NCBI RefSeq assembly: GCF_003925875.1
Contig: NZ_AP019309.1
Location: forward strand, 2,356,001-2,420,000
From: Intestinibaculum porci
GTDB taxonomy: Bacteria; Bacillota_I; Bacilli_A; Erysipelotrichales; Coprobacillaceae
Reading direction: 5' to 3'
Length of the DNA: 64,000 nt
The notes under the pieces are model-generated. The model had not been told where the DNA came from and searched no databases. It saw nothing but the letters and a program-made list of their open reading frames with translations. Shown here one piece after another: positions 46,622-55,630 of the stretch. Position numbers and translations under genes: made by a program. The stretch's first letter is position 1, and every line of letters begins with the position of its first letter.

Positions 46622-47641
46622 TTATCGAATCATTTTATTAAGCCATTCTTCCAAGTTGTCTTTTTCGTCTTCATTGAATTCCTCTTCTTCAATAAGATTT
46701 TGTGCAGCTTCTTCAAGGTGCTTTCTTTTGATTTCTGGATTTGTTTTAGAATAGATCTCAGTTGTAGTAACTGATGCATGACCAAGAAGATCTCTTATAT
46801 AAATTAAGTTGACGCCATTTTCAAGTAGATGTGTTGCTTTAGAATGGCGAAGTGAATGTGGTGAAATCCTTTCAGGGAAAAGGCTCGGATTCATTTGCTT
46901 AGCTCTCTGAAAGCATTTATTGACAATATAAGCGACACCTTTGCGTGAAAGCTGTTCTCCATGTATATTCATAAATAAAAAATCTTCTGCATCAATTCCA
47001 TATAGATCAGTATATCTTTTAATAATCCTGACTACGCTTGCATCGATGGGAACTATTCTTGATTTATTTCCCTTGCCGTGTAATATTAATGTATGTGGTG
47101 CTTTAAGCTTGATTTCACTTCTTCTGATGGCAGTCAGTTCTGAAACTCTTGCACCACTTTCGTATAAAAGAAGAATAATGCATAGGTCCCTTAAATCACC
47201 GGGATCATTTTGATCAAATGTAGAGAATAAGAATTCAGTTGCTTCAACTGTTAAATAGTTCATTGGCTTGCTTTCAAATTTCTTCATTTTGATTTTTGAG
47301 ACTGTACTGCATGTATTAACATATTCAGGCGCTTCATAGCTTACGTAAGCCATAAATGATTTGATAGCTGCCAGCCTGTTGTTTCTGGTGTTCGCTGAAA
47401 CACCTTTTTCATTTTCAAGATAATCAAGGAAACTGATGATACTGGCATATCCGAGCATTTCTATCGTTATTTTAGAAGGATTTATATTTTCTTTTTCCTT
47501 CATGTAATCAAACAATTCCTTAAAAGCATAACTATAGTTAGTGACCGTATTACTGCTGAAGCCCCTCTGCTTAGGCAGATAAACCATCAGAAACTTGCTT
47601 AACAGTTTTGGAAAGTCATTCTTAAATGTCTTTTTCTTCAT
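46622..47641 (-). CDS. Tyrosine recombinase, third of trio
   Basis: The 339-residue recombinase has a SAM-like N-terminal domain (about 15-105) and a C-terminal catalytic domain with Arg165, His262-x-x-Arg265, His288 and nucleophile Tyr297 (ESGARVSEL, PHSLRH, LLGHASVTTTEIYSK). All catalytic residues are present. The C-terminus is acidic. ATG 47641 has AGGAA 6 nt upstream; an ATG two codons earlier abuts it. Its start overlaps the end of the second recombinase gene, so the trio is translationally coupled. In RIT elements the three proteins are thought to act together in integration. Confidence 0.92.
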   Translation of the reverse strand: MKKKTFKNDFPKLLSKFLMVYLPKQRGFSSNTVTNYSYAFKELFDYMKEKENINPSKITIEMLGYASIISFLDYLENEKGVSANTRNNRLAAIKSFMAYVSYEAPEYVNTCSTVSKIKMKKFESKPMNYLTVEATEFLFSTFDQNDPGDLRDLCIILLLYESGARVSELTAIRRSEIKLKAPHTLILHGKGNKSRIVPIDASVVRIIKRYTDLYGIDAEDFLFMNIHGEQLSRKGVAYIVNKCFQRAKQMNPSLFPERISPHSLRHSKATHLLENGVNLIYIRDLLGHASVTTTEIYSKTNPEIKRKHLEEAAQNLIEEEEFNEDEKDNLEEWLNKMIR

Positions 47642-48611
47642 TGTCATTTCCTAACCCCTTTTCATAAATATAGTGACCGGCATTAACGATTTCATCATAA
47701 TGCTCTTTGGTTAACCTTAAATATTTCTCAGTGCTTTCAATTCCCTTATGTCCAAGCATGGTGCTAAGATAAGGAAGCGCACAGTAGGGATCCCAGCCAA
47801 GCTCAATCATATGGCTAAGCATAGCGCATGCAGAACTATGACGAATGTCATGAATACGTATTTTGTACTTTCCATTCCATATATTTATGCCTGCCTTTGG
47901 CAGTATGGTTCTTTGAAATAGTATGCAAACTTGCTGTGATCTTTTCCTTTTCCCTGTTTTTCCTGCTCTTGGAGCTGGAAAGAAATAATCATCTGGATCG
48001 CCATCTATATTTCCACCTTTAAGAAGCCATTTTCTAAGTGATTCATTAAAAGGAATTAGTCGAGTAACGTTGTTCTTAGCATTATTTACTTTGATAACGT
48101 TACTTGTAAAATCTACATCCTTCACCTTAAGATCAAGCGTTTCTCCAACCCTCATCGCTGTAGCATACAGGAGTCTGAGCTCTGTTTGATAGAAATGATA
48201 CATCATATTTTCTGAAGCGAGGATATCGATAGCCTTGAAAATACTTTGCATTTCCTGTTTTGAGAATATATATGGAACGAAATCTGTAGTATTTTTAATA
48301 TGCTTTTCAGGATAGACATAAACATTTTCATATCCCATATTCTTCATATATAGACCGACCTGTCGTATACGTGATTCACAGTTATGGATAGTGGACGGGG
48401 CCTTGCCTTCGTTTTGATGAATATATCCCTTAGCCATTTCACGTGTGAGTATGGGCGCATTAAGATCGTATGTTTCAAGATAATTATTCAGTTTTAATAG
48501 TCCTGCAATAATGGTGTAATCGAACGCAAATCCGAGTGACCTTTTATATTCTACATAGCCAACAAATACCTCTCGGAAAACGCCATGAAAGTTTTCAATC
48601 GTGATACTCAT
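47622..48611 (-). CDS. Tyrosine recombinase, second of trio
   Basis: The 329-residue recombinase shows Arg154 (TAMRVGE), His254-x-x-Arg257 (HDIRH), His288 (LGHKG) and Tyr297 (STEKYLRL). The start at 48611 has GGAGG upstream and lies within the 3' end of the first recombinase gene (17-nt overlap). An upstream in-frame ATG at 48653 was rejected for lack of a ribosome-binding site. This member has a Cys-containing insert near residue 265 not seen in the other two. Confidence 0.92.
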   Translation of the reverse strand: MSITIENFHGVFREVFVGYVEYKRSLGFAFDYTIIAGLLKLNNYLETYDLNAPILTREMAKGYIHQNEGKAPSTIHNCESRIRQVGLYMKNMGYENVYVYPEKHIKNTTDFVPYIFSKQEMQSIFKAIDILASENMMYHFYQTELRLLYATAMRVGETLDLKVKDVDFTSNVIKVNNAKNNVTRLIPFNESLRKWLLKGGNIDGDPDDYFFPAPRAGKTGKRKRSQQVCILFQRTILPKAGINIWNGKYKIRIHDIRHSSACAMLSHMIELGWDPYCALPYLSTMLGHKGIESTEKYLRLTKEHYDEIVNAGHYIYEKGLGNDNEEKDI

Positions 48612-49509
48612 TGGGAACCTCCAGGCAGAGACAGCGCAGTGTTTCCACATCAATAGAAAGATATCTGCTTGTTGTATTAAGATTTTTATGGCCTAGAATA
48701 CCTGTGATAACAGGCATTGGTGTGTTTTTATTTAGTAAATTGGTTGCAAGTGAATGGCGCAGGGCATGCGCTCCATTCTTTCTCTCGCCAATCTCCACAT
48801 CAGATTTTTTAAAGTAATACTTAACAAGGGCTGTAAGTTCTGAACGGCAATATGTGGTCCCGGTGTCTGGGTTAATAAATACATACTCATTATAATCTTT
48901 CAGGCTCTTTGGTCTTATATCTCTTAGGTATGCAATTAGCAGATATCGAACTTCTTTTGATATGGGAACGCTGACTCTGCAGGCTGTCTTTATCTGTGGC
49001 TTTTCAATAAGATTCTTATCCCATTTAATGTCACTTAGCTTCAGCTGAAGAATATCGCTAGCTCTTAGACCTGTCTGAGCAGCCAGCATAATCATAGTTT
49101 TTGTCCGTAAGTAGTTTTGACTATTCGGTTTGATTTCACTCAACATCATTTTGATTTCTTTTTCTGTATAATAGGAAGGGAGCGTCGATCGCCTATTCGT
49201 AAAGATAACTGGAAAAAGTCTACGTCCATCAACAGTTGCTAGATCATTTTTATGGAGAATATCGAAGAAATTTCTCAATGTAAAAGCAACCATACTTTTC
49301 GTTTGTGATCTGTAAGGAAGCTGATTAATAAATTTGAATACAATAGAAAGGTCAAAATCATGAAAATCATTTACATCATTATCAAATACATAGCTTAGAA
49401 AGGGTTGTACGTGATTACACTTATGTTTAATCGTAGCTTCTACCAAATCAGGCTTCTGATTATCTCTAAATATCTTCAGATAATAATTCACAAATTCACT
49501 TTTATCCAT
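48595..49509 (-). CDS. Tyrosine recombinase, first of trio
   Basis: The 304-residue recombinase shows Arg149 (TGLRASD), His248-x-x-Arg251 (HALRH), His274 (LGHKN) and Tyr283 (TTSRYLSI). The N-terminal core-binding domain covers about residues 1-105. GGGAGG lies upstream of ATG 49509, with about 220 nt of non-coding DNA before it that may contain the promoter of the trio. It is the shortest of the three. All active-site residues are present. Confidence 0.92.
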   Translation of the reverse strand: MDKSEFVNYYLKIFRDNQKPDLVEATIKHKCNHVQPFLSYVFDNDVNDFHDFDLSIVFKFINQLPYRSQTKSMVAFTLRNFFDILHKNDLATVDGRRLFPVIFTNRRSTLPSYYTEKEIKMMLSEIKPNSQNYLRTKTMIMLAAQTGLRASDILQLKLSDIKWDKNLIEKPQIKTACRVSVPISKEVRYLLIAYLRDIRPKSLKDYNEYVFINPDTGTTYCRSELTALVKYYFKKSDVEIGERKNGAHALRHSLATNLLNKNTPMPVITGILGHKNLNTTSRYLSIDVETLRCLCLEVPNEYHD

Positions 49510-49728
49510 TACTCATTACCTCCCACAAAAGGACATACTGCATCTTAATCTGTACTTTCAATTTAGCTGATGCAGTCATACTAATACTCGTCATTTTATA
49601 TACCTCCTCTCGCTTTAAATGACAAAATCATTATATAACAGACATAATCATGAATCGTGTCCTGTCTTATTTATAAAGCAAAATATGAAGCTATAATCGA
49701 ATATATTTGAAATGTATCCAAATAATAT

Positions 49729-50361
49729 TCATGTCACATATTCGTAGTGAATCATATGTTTTAAAGAAAATATTCGCTCTTTCAGGATATTGTAAATAAT
49801 GTTTATTGAATTGTTTGGATTACTAAAAAATGCACGAATAAAGTAGCTGAAGACAGATTCACCTAAATACTTTTTATAAAGTATCAGGTAACGTAAATAG
49901 TCTTTCTTCCATCTATACATGGTCGAACGTGGAATATTAAACTTAGTAGATATACTACAGGCTGTCTTATCATTCTTATGATTATCCCAGTATATCAAAA
50001 CAGATAAAATGAACTGAATGGAATACTGGTGTTTAAACATGATAAAAAAGGCAGGAAGAAGCGAATGATAGCTGTTTGTATTCACGCTGTACATGAGCGG
50101 TATTTCAATTGTACTTATATTCATTTGCCCGTTATAAAATGTGATAAGATATCTAAAATATTTTCTTTTTGTAAGTTTACATGGTATCTTTTTTGGCTTC
50201 TTTCTGCTCTTGTAAGAATGATGATCATAACAGCAGGACTGAGAGGATAATTCATTTATAAAACTGCAGAAATCTTCAAAATCGATATCAAAGATCGATC
50301 TTCCTTCATAAAGTCTTTTTCTCAAAAAGGTGTTGAAAAAAGCAAACACTGATAGTAACAT
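49729..50361 (-). CDS. DUF6431-like helix-turn-helix protein of RIT element
   Basis: The 210-residue product contains a central block (KYFRYLITFYNGQMNIST ... YHSLLPAFFIMFKHQYS) like the gene at 45262, and a C-terminal helix-turn-helix (TACSISTKFNIPRSTMYRWKKDYLRYL, about 130-155). The zinc-binding cysteines of the family are largely absent. The ribosome-binding site before 50361 is weak and the true start is uncertain. It is transcribed toward the recombinase genes. A DNA-binding helper for site recognition or regulation is inferred. Confidence 0.6.
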   Translation of the reverse strand: MLLSVFAFFNTFLRKRLYEGRSIFDIDFEDFCSFINELSSQSCCYDHHSYKSRKKPKKIPCKLTKRKYFRYLITFYNGQMNISTIEIPLMYSVNTNSYHSLLPAFFIMFKHQYSIQFILSVLIYWDNHKNDKTACSISTKFNIPRSTMYRWKKDYLRYLILYKKYLGESVFSYFIRAFFSNPNNSINIIYNILKERIFSLKHMIHYEYVT

Positions 50362-50560
50362 GGTGCACGTGGGGAATCTTCAAAGTAAGCGACCAAACTT
50401 ATAGCTTTGAAGATCCTTTCCTTTCTGTATCTTTGCATGAGATAATTTTATCATAATTACATCAGTCACGAAATATAAGTTATCTGAATGGTCACTTTTT
50501 GCCTCAGATAACTTTTTAATTTGAGTATACAGTACATAAATGTGATTCCAAAGATAAAAT

Positions 50561-50647
50561 ATTATGGGAAGTCCGGAATGAAAAAAGACCAGCACTTGGT
50601 CATAATTAAAAACGACTTCCCATAATACTTTTTCTCCATAAGATGAG
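50561..50647 (-). repeat. Right terminal inverted repeat of RIT element
   Basis: Reverse complement of 46526-46612 with one mismatch. It ends with CCATAAGATGAG at the junction to the transposase gene. The interval 50362-50560 between this repeat and the DUF6431-like gene has no gene. Confidence 0.93.
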
Positions 50648-51729
50648 ACCTATAGTTTTCACTCTTCTCAAGGGGATTATGTATATGTCCTTATGGATTT
50701 TGAGACACTAGCAATCATTGATATCCTTCCCACAAGAAAAAAGGATGATCTTCAGAACTACTTTTCTAAGATTCCTAAGGATGAAAGAGATCAGGTGCGC
50801 ATGACCAGCTCGGACATGTGGGAAACCTACCGTTCTGTATCAAAGCAGTTCTTCCCCAACAGCAAGCACGTAGTTGATACATTTCATCTTAAGGCTGAAC
50901 TTTCTAGAAAGCTGCAGGATGTACGTATCCGTGTTATGAAAGACAATTACGTCAAGAAAAAGAAGCCTGAGGAAATCAAAGCGATGTCGCCTCAGGAACA
51001 GGAAGAATATGAACAGAAGATCACTAACTACTATCTTCTGAAAAAATTCAAATGGATGTTCTACAAACGTCCTGATGACAAATGTTTTGATCCCAATAAC
51101 GAAAAGAAATACAACAAAGTATTTAAACGTTACCTTAATTACTATGAAATCTACTATATGATTCTCGATATAGATGATGAGTTAAGAGAAGCTGTCGCGC
51201 TGCAGGAATGCCTATATGCTTTTTTTAGAAAAAATGACCTGAAGACAGCCGCCAAGGCTCTTAAGGAGCTTATTACCAATTTCCACGCCTCACAGGTGAA
51301 GGAAATAAATGATTTCGCTAATACACTTGCCAACTGGAAGCAGGAAATTCTCAACTACTTTGAGCCTGTTCAGATCGGCGAAGAATTTATCATTGATGAC
51401 GATCTCAATAACGCTGAGACCGAACTGATTAAGAATTTTATCGCTAAGAACCGTCAGAAGAAAACCAGACGCATGAATTCGAGCGTAATAGAGAATCGTA
51501 ACCGCATTATACAATCGATAAAGTGCTGCGCTAATGGTTATTCCAACTGGTCAAGATTCCGCAACAGAGTTCTTTACTGTCTTGGCATGGATACATCTTT
51601 CTTCTTGGAGCCGCAGCCAATCAGCAGAGACAGAATTAACGACAAAGGTTCCAGAAGCAAGCGATAAAACCTTATATAAGTCTTATATAACGCCTATATA
51701 GCCATTATATATGAAAGGAAGCAAAGAAA

Positions 51730-51921
51730 ATGAAAAAGAAAAAAAGAAAAATGGTTTCCTTCTCTCTTGATCCCGAAGTCTACGAAAGACTTCACCAGTA
51801 TGCATTTGAACAGCACCAGTCGATGTCATCAGCACTGACATCCTGGATCATGAATGCGAAAGTCAAATATGACGTAAGCTGGAGGCAGGAATCACTATTC
51901 GATCATGAACCAGATGAATAA
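51730..51921 (+). CDS. Small ribbon-helix-helix-like protein, 63 aa
   Basis: The product (basic N-terminus KKKKRKMVSFSLDPEVYERLHQYAFEQHQSMSSALTSWI) has the short beta strand and two helices of a CopG/MetJ-type ribbon-helix-helix DNA-binding domain. GGAAGGA precedes the start. It follows the ISL3 transposase by 62 nt and precedes a 223-residue unknown gene by 66 nt, so the two are probably an operon carried by the element. It likely represses its own promoter or binds element DNA. No toxin-like partner is recognisable. Confidence 0.72.
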   Translation: MKKKKRKMVSFSLDPEVYERLHQYAFEQHQSMSSALTSWIMNAKVKYDVSWRQESLFDHEPDE

Positions 51922-51987
51922 CAGCCATCTGCGGAGAAGCTTTATGCCTCTCCGCTTTATTTTATAAACAGAAAGGACATAAATATT

Positions 51988-52659
51988 ATGAGCAAACACA
52001 CCTACTCAAAAGATCTTAAAAACTATGGAGAATACAGAAAGGAATATGATGCCTGCGATAGACTGGAACCCAGCTGTGCTCCTGATAATAATGTTTATTA
52101 CGACGACGAGGACACCCGTCATTATCTTGATGAACTCGATAGGTTTCTTGATAAGGAAACATCCATTGAGCTTATGAATGATGAGGAACAGCACTGTATT
52201 GACTGGATACGCAGCGGCCATAGCTTCTATGCCAATGAATTTAATATGAAAGACAACAACGGCCGTCCTATGAACATAGCTGAAGCCACATTCATGCAGA
52301 GACTCATCATTGAAGCCTATAAAAACGGCTTTAGAAATAACTACTTCGAAGCTGATTACACTAATATTCAAAAAAGAGATCCTCATACAGACGAACTGAC
52401 TGAAGAGGATCAAAGCTACATGGTTATTGATTTCTATGATTTCGAGAAGTACAAGAAGGATCACCCAGTCACTCCGCGTGAGGAAGGAGCATGCATTAAA
52501 TGGATTAATGATGGCCACTGGTTCTTTACCAATCCGCTTTATAAACTGGATGGCATGTTCTTCCTGTATTCAGCCAGCTTTCTGGAGGCCTACCGGTTTT
52601 ATAATCAGGCAGTTGAGCGATATAAAAAGCGCCTGGCTTATCACCAGGCACACCTGTAA
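51988..52659 (+). CDS. Unknown protein with two internal repeats, 223 aa
   Basis: I do not recognise this protein. AGAAAGGA lies upstream of the ATG. It is acidic, cytoplasmic, and contains two related segments: residues 66-110 (EEQHCIDWIRSGHSFYANEF) and 165-206 (EEGACIKWINDGHWFFTNPL), each with a Cys-Ile-x-Trp-Ile core followed by GHxF and an Ala-x-Phe helix. The repeat looks like a small duplicated domain. It is downstream of the ribbon-helix-helix gene and followed by a hairpin. The function is unknown. Confidence 0.7.
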   Translation: MSKHTYSKDLKNYGEYRKEYDACDRLEPSCAPDNNVYYDDEDTRHYLDELDRFLDKETSIELMNDEEQHCIDWIRSGHSFYANEFNMKDNNGRPMNIAEATFMQRLIIEAYKNGFRNNYFEADYTNIQKRDPHTDELTEEDQSYMVIDFYDFEKYKKDHPVTPREEGACIKWINDGHWFFTNPLYKLDGMFFLYSASFLEAYRFYNQAVERYKKRLAYHQAHL

Positions 52660-52666
52660 AAGTAAA

Positions 52667-52713
52667 TAGCGAAGACCCATCAGCCAGATTTCTCAGACTG
52701 TGAGTCTTCGCTA
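52667..52713 (+). terminator. Long stem-loop after passenger genes
   Basis: TAGCGAAGAC and GTCTTCGCTA form a perfect 10-bp stem around a 27-nt loop, directly after the stop of the 223-residue protein. No T-run follows, so termination is not certain. Confidence 0.55.
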
Positions 52714-52940
52714 ACAATACGCTCAGTATAGTGGGAGTTTTATTTACTCCAAAGGCCTATAAGTTTTCGTGGGGAGGTGCAAACCCTACGGTTTGAAAAA
52801 CCCCAAAAAACTGGATAGCCTACGCTACTTTAAAGCGCCACATCTCCAAATATGCTCCGCAGGATTATGGGGTTAAGCCAAATCAATCTTATAAATTTGG
52901 TTAGTTATGTCTCATCCTATCAAATCCTGTAGAACTAATT

Positions 52941-55484
52941 TTATTTTTTAGTGATTGTGACACTAGCAGCACCATTTGCGATTGTTAACGTACCACTTAC
53001 ATTGTCATCGTCTGAAACTAACGTTAATGTTGGCTTATCTGCAAAGATTGTTGCATTATGAGTATTAGTTGTATAATTATAATTATCATACAAGAAATAT
53101 CTATCATTTGTGTCGTTATCATAATAATTACCTGAAGCCGCTGTATTCAAACCGCTCTGATCATTTACTGCTACATTGTACTGAACACCATCAAGTTTAT
53201 AGTTCATTGTGTCAGCAGTTGTCTGAGATGCATAGAAGTTATCTGATGCATTTCTAGAAACAGTAACATCATAATTGTCACCATTGATTAATGCATAATC
53301 ATACTGACCATTAGTATTTGCATACGCGCTAATGCTTGAATCAAACTTCGTGTTATAATCATTATCAATTGCACTTACAATAGCGCCCTGAACCCCTTTA
53401 CCATTAGAATCAGTTACAGTCCCTTTTACAAGTTTTGCATCTGCAACATTGAATGAAACTGGAACATCAACACTAATTACATTGCCAGCTTTATCTTTCT
53501 TAGATACACGAACTGTTACTGTTCTTGAACCAGAAAGTTTACCTGAAATATAACCATCGTCAGATAATGTTAAACCTTCTGTATTGCTATTAACGAATTC
53601 ATAATGTGTTTCTTCATAAGATACCCATTTTTCTTCATCTTTTTCACCGTATACTCTATTATATGAATATTCTAAGTTAGAGTATTCGACTTTATAACCA
53701 TCATTTAATTCATATTCAGGTAACTGTTTACCATCCTCATCATAGATGTACTCACCAAATGCATCTTTTGCATAAATGATATTGCCACTTTCATCTTTTT
53801 TGACAATCTTATTACCCTGATCGTCTAATTTATACGCTTTGTCAGCTTCATCACCATAAACTACATCATAAGCATCTTCCTGTGTCTGATCAGATGTATC
53901 CTTCTGATCTGTTGTTGTCGTCTGATCAGATGTATCCTTTTGATCTGTTGTTGTAGTCTGATCAGATGTATCCTTCTGATCTTCTGTTGTATCTTTTGGA
54001 GCTTCTTTCTTCTTAGAAACAATAACATCTTCTTTATAGCCTAAGATGTTGCCATAATCAGTCACTTTGTTGCCAGTCTTTTCATAATGACCTTCTTCAT
54101 ATGTCTGACCGCCTGCCACATTAATTTTAGCATTTACATAAGTTACTAAACTATCATCAGCTAAGTTATCATATGTACCATTAGTATCTACTGTAGGTAC
54201 AAAATAGCCTGAATCAGAAGAGTAATTGAATGTTGCATATGCATTAACATGATCTTCATCATAGTATTTCAAATAGGTTACTTTAGTAAATGTATTACCA
54301 TAAACATCAGTTTCTCTAACTGTTACTTCCTGATCACTTTGAGTTGTTGGAACGCCATAAACGTAAACGCCATCTTTATTAGGATCCTGTTTTAAGCCTG
54401 CAGGTAAACCAACAATTGAATAAGTATCTGCCGGATCAGTTGATAAAGATGCCTGGAAATCAAGTCTTGTACCTCTCTTTACAAACATTGTATTTGTGTC
54501 AGTACGAGTAATTTTACCTTTTCTAAATAATGTTTCAATCGTTACAGGAGCTGAATTGTTTTCTAATCCAGTAACAGTTAAACGCACATTATGATCAGCA
54601 GCGTCATTACCAACGGCTGATTCTTTCTTCAATGTCACACTATAGTTTACATTATCAGTTGTTGTCATTGATTTAATCTTTAAAGTTTTACGATAATTTG
54701 CAGCTTCCGTTGTCTTTGCTTCTAATTTTACATTATCAGTTGTTAAAGCCTGAGCTTTTGTTAATGTAAAGGTTACAGTACGCGGATCTTTAACCTGTAG
54801 TGAAGCGACAGTTGTTGGAACAACAGCGGGTGCTGGAGTTGGAGTTGGTGTTGGTGTTACTGTTTTCTTCTTAGCAGCAGCCTTCACTGTGATCTTAGCA
54901 GTTGCTTTTTTACCTGAACCATCTGCAGCCGTAGCTGTGATCTTAGCTGTCCCTTTCTTCTTTGCAGTTACTTTACCTGCTGAAGAAACAGTAGCGATCT
55001 TCTTATTTGAAGTCTTCCATAATACTTTCTTATAAGAAGCTTTCTTAGGTGTAACAGTAGCTTTTAATTTTAATGTCTTCTTAACTGTTAATGTTGCTTT
55101 AGTCTTGTTTAATTTAATCTTAGTAACTGGTGTACCAACAATAACTTGAATTGCAACTTTCTTCTTCTTGTTAGCTTTTGCATATGCTGTAACGGTAGCT
55201 TTACCTTTTTTCTTAGCCTTTACAACACCTTTCTTAGAAACTGTTACAATTTTCTTATTGCTTGATTTGTAAGCTAAGGCTTTAGAAATTTTACCTTTCT
55301 TTGTAACTTTGAATTTTAATGTTTTCTTTTTACCTTTTTTCAAAGTTAATGTTGATGATGGCAGATTAGTTACAGCCACCTTTGTAATCGACCCTTTCTT
55401 AGCTTTAGCGCTTACAGGTACGCTCAATACCATAGCAGTCACTGCTGCTGATGCGAAAAATGTTTTGAAATTGTGTGTTTCCAT
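52941..55484 (-). CDS. Large secreted BIG_2 surface protein
   Basis: The 847-residue protein has a signal peptide (about 1-26, VLSVPVSAKA), then Lys-rich BIG_2 domains at about 45-115 and 118-200. A Pro-Thr linker (PTPTPTPAPA) follows near 215. Ig-like domains cover the middle. An Asp/Thr/Gln repeat (12 residues, three copies) lies near 515-550, a further Ig-like domain after it, and a carboxypeptidase-regulatory-like domain near 690-765 (VKGTVTDSNGKGVQGAIVSAIDND). There is no sortase motif. ATG 55484 has GGGAG 10 nt upstream; the ATG at 55493 abuts it. Likely an extracellular structural or adhesive protein; the function is unknown. Confidence 0.82.
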   Translation of the reverse strand: METHNFKTFFASAAVTAMVLSVPVSAKAKKGSITKVAVTNLPSSTLTLKKGKKKTLKFKVTKKGKISKALAYKSSNKKIVTVSKKGVVKAKKKGKATVTAYAKANKKKKVAIQVIVGTPVTKIKLNKTKATLTVKKTLKLKATVTPKKASYKKVLWKTSNKKIATVSSAGKVTAKKKGTAKITATAADGSGKKATAKITVKAAAKKKTVTPTPTPTPAPAVVPTTVASLQVKDPRTVTFTLTKAQALTTDNVKLEAKTTEAANYRKTLKIKSMTTTDNVNYSVTLKKESAVGNDAADHNVRLTVTGLENNSAPVTIETLFRKGKITRTDTNTMFVKRGTRLDFQASLSTDPADTYSIVGLPAGLKQDPNKDGVYVYGVPTTQSDQEVTVRETDVYGNTFTKVTYLKYYDEDHVNAYATFNYSSDSGYFVPTVDTNGTYDNLADDSLVTYVNAKINVAGGQTYEEGHYEKTGNKVTDYGNILGYKEDVIVSKKKEAPKDTTEDQKDTSDQTTTTDQKDTSDQTTTTDQKDTSDQTQEDAYDVVYGDEADKAYKLDDQGNKIVKKDESGNIIYAKDAFGEYIYDEDGKQLPEYELNDGYKVEYSNLEYSYNRVYGEKDEEKWVSYEETHYEFVNSNTEGLTLSDDGYISGKLSGSRTVTVRVSKKDKAGNVISVDVPVSFNVADAKLVKGTVTDSNGKGVQGAIVSAIDNDYNTKFDSSISAYANTNGQYDYALINGDNYDVTVSRNASDNFYASQTTADTMNYKLDGVQYNVAVNDQSGLNTAASGNYYDNDTNDRYFLYDNYNYTTNTHNATIFADKPTLTLVSDDDNVSGTLTIANGAASVTITKK
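53884..53991 (-). repeat. 36-bp tandem repeat coding for Thr/Asp/Gln linker
   Basis: Three copies at 53884, 53920 and 53956, exactly 36 bp apart, encode a TTTTDQKDTSDQ-type 12-residue unit. Copies differ by few bases, so slipped-strand length changes are likely. Confidence 0.85.
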
Positions 55485-55538
55485 AGTTTTCATACTCCCT
55501 TCTCACTTGAGAAATATTTCATTTCTTTTTTCTAATCT

Positions 55539-55630
55539 AATTTTACTCCCATATTTTCACACATTCAACCAAAATAACACATTTTCGAAAAAATAGCGGA
55601 TATTCTCCTAATCTACTCTTCTTTAAGCTC
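55539..55630. repeat. 92-bp direct repeat, left copy (target duplication)
   Basis: Identical to 57660-57751 over 92 bp. It flanks the IS1634-type element. IS1634 of Mycoplasma is known for unusually long target duplications. Confidence 0.92.

Larger units (their letters stand above)
46506..50647. mobile_element. RIT-type element (three tyrosine recombinases)
   Basis: A 4142-bp insertion inside the ISL3 transposase. It carries, all on the minus strand, a DUF6431-like gene and three overlapping tyrosine recombinase genes. It is bounded by 87-bp inverted repeats (46526-46612 and 50561-50647, one mismatch) and flanked by the 6-bp direct repeat GATGAG (46500-46505 and 50642-50647). Three tandem tyrosine recombinases define Recombinase-In-Trio elements. 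The reading frame of the target supports exact boundaries. Confidence 0.87.
45948..51667 (+). pseudogene. ISL3-family transposase split by a RIT element
   Basis: The 5' part (45948-46505) has the ISL3 zinc finger (CSCPMCRSEEIRVKGYKIKKVRH and RFECKNCGKTF) and helix-turn-helix, ending KYLVMDE with the first catalytic Asp. The 3' part (50648-51667) resumes at TYSFHSSQGDYVYVLMDFETL, then IIDILPTR, DMWETYRSV, HVVDTFHL and SVIENRNRIIQSIK. Both are in phase: GAT-GAG at 46500-46505 joins ACC at 50648. The joined gene would encode 525 residues. As it stands the 5' frame reads 38 foreign codons into the element and stops at 46619. The host transposase is therefore inactive until precise excision. Confidence 0.88.

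Noticed and set aside
52720-52940. Terminal inverted repeats of the ISL3 element
   Set aside because: TTTCGTGGGG occurs at both sides (45184 and 52767) but in the same orientation; I could not establish inverted ends.
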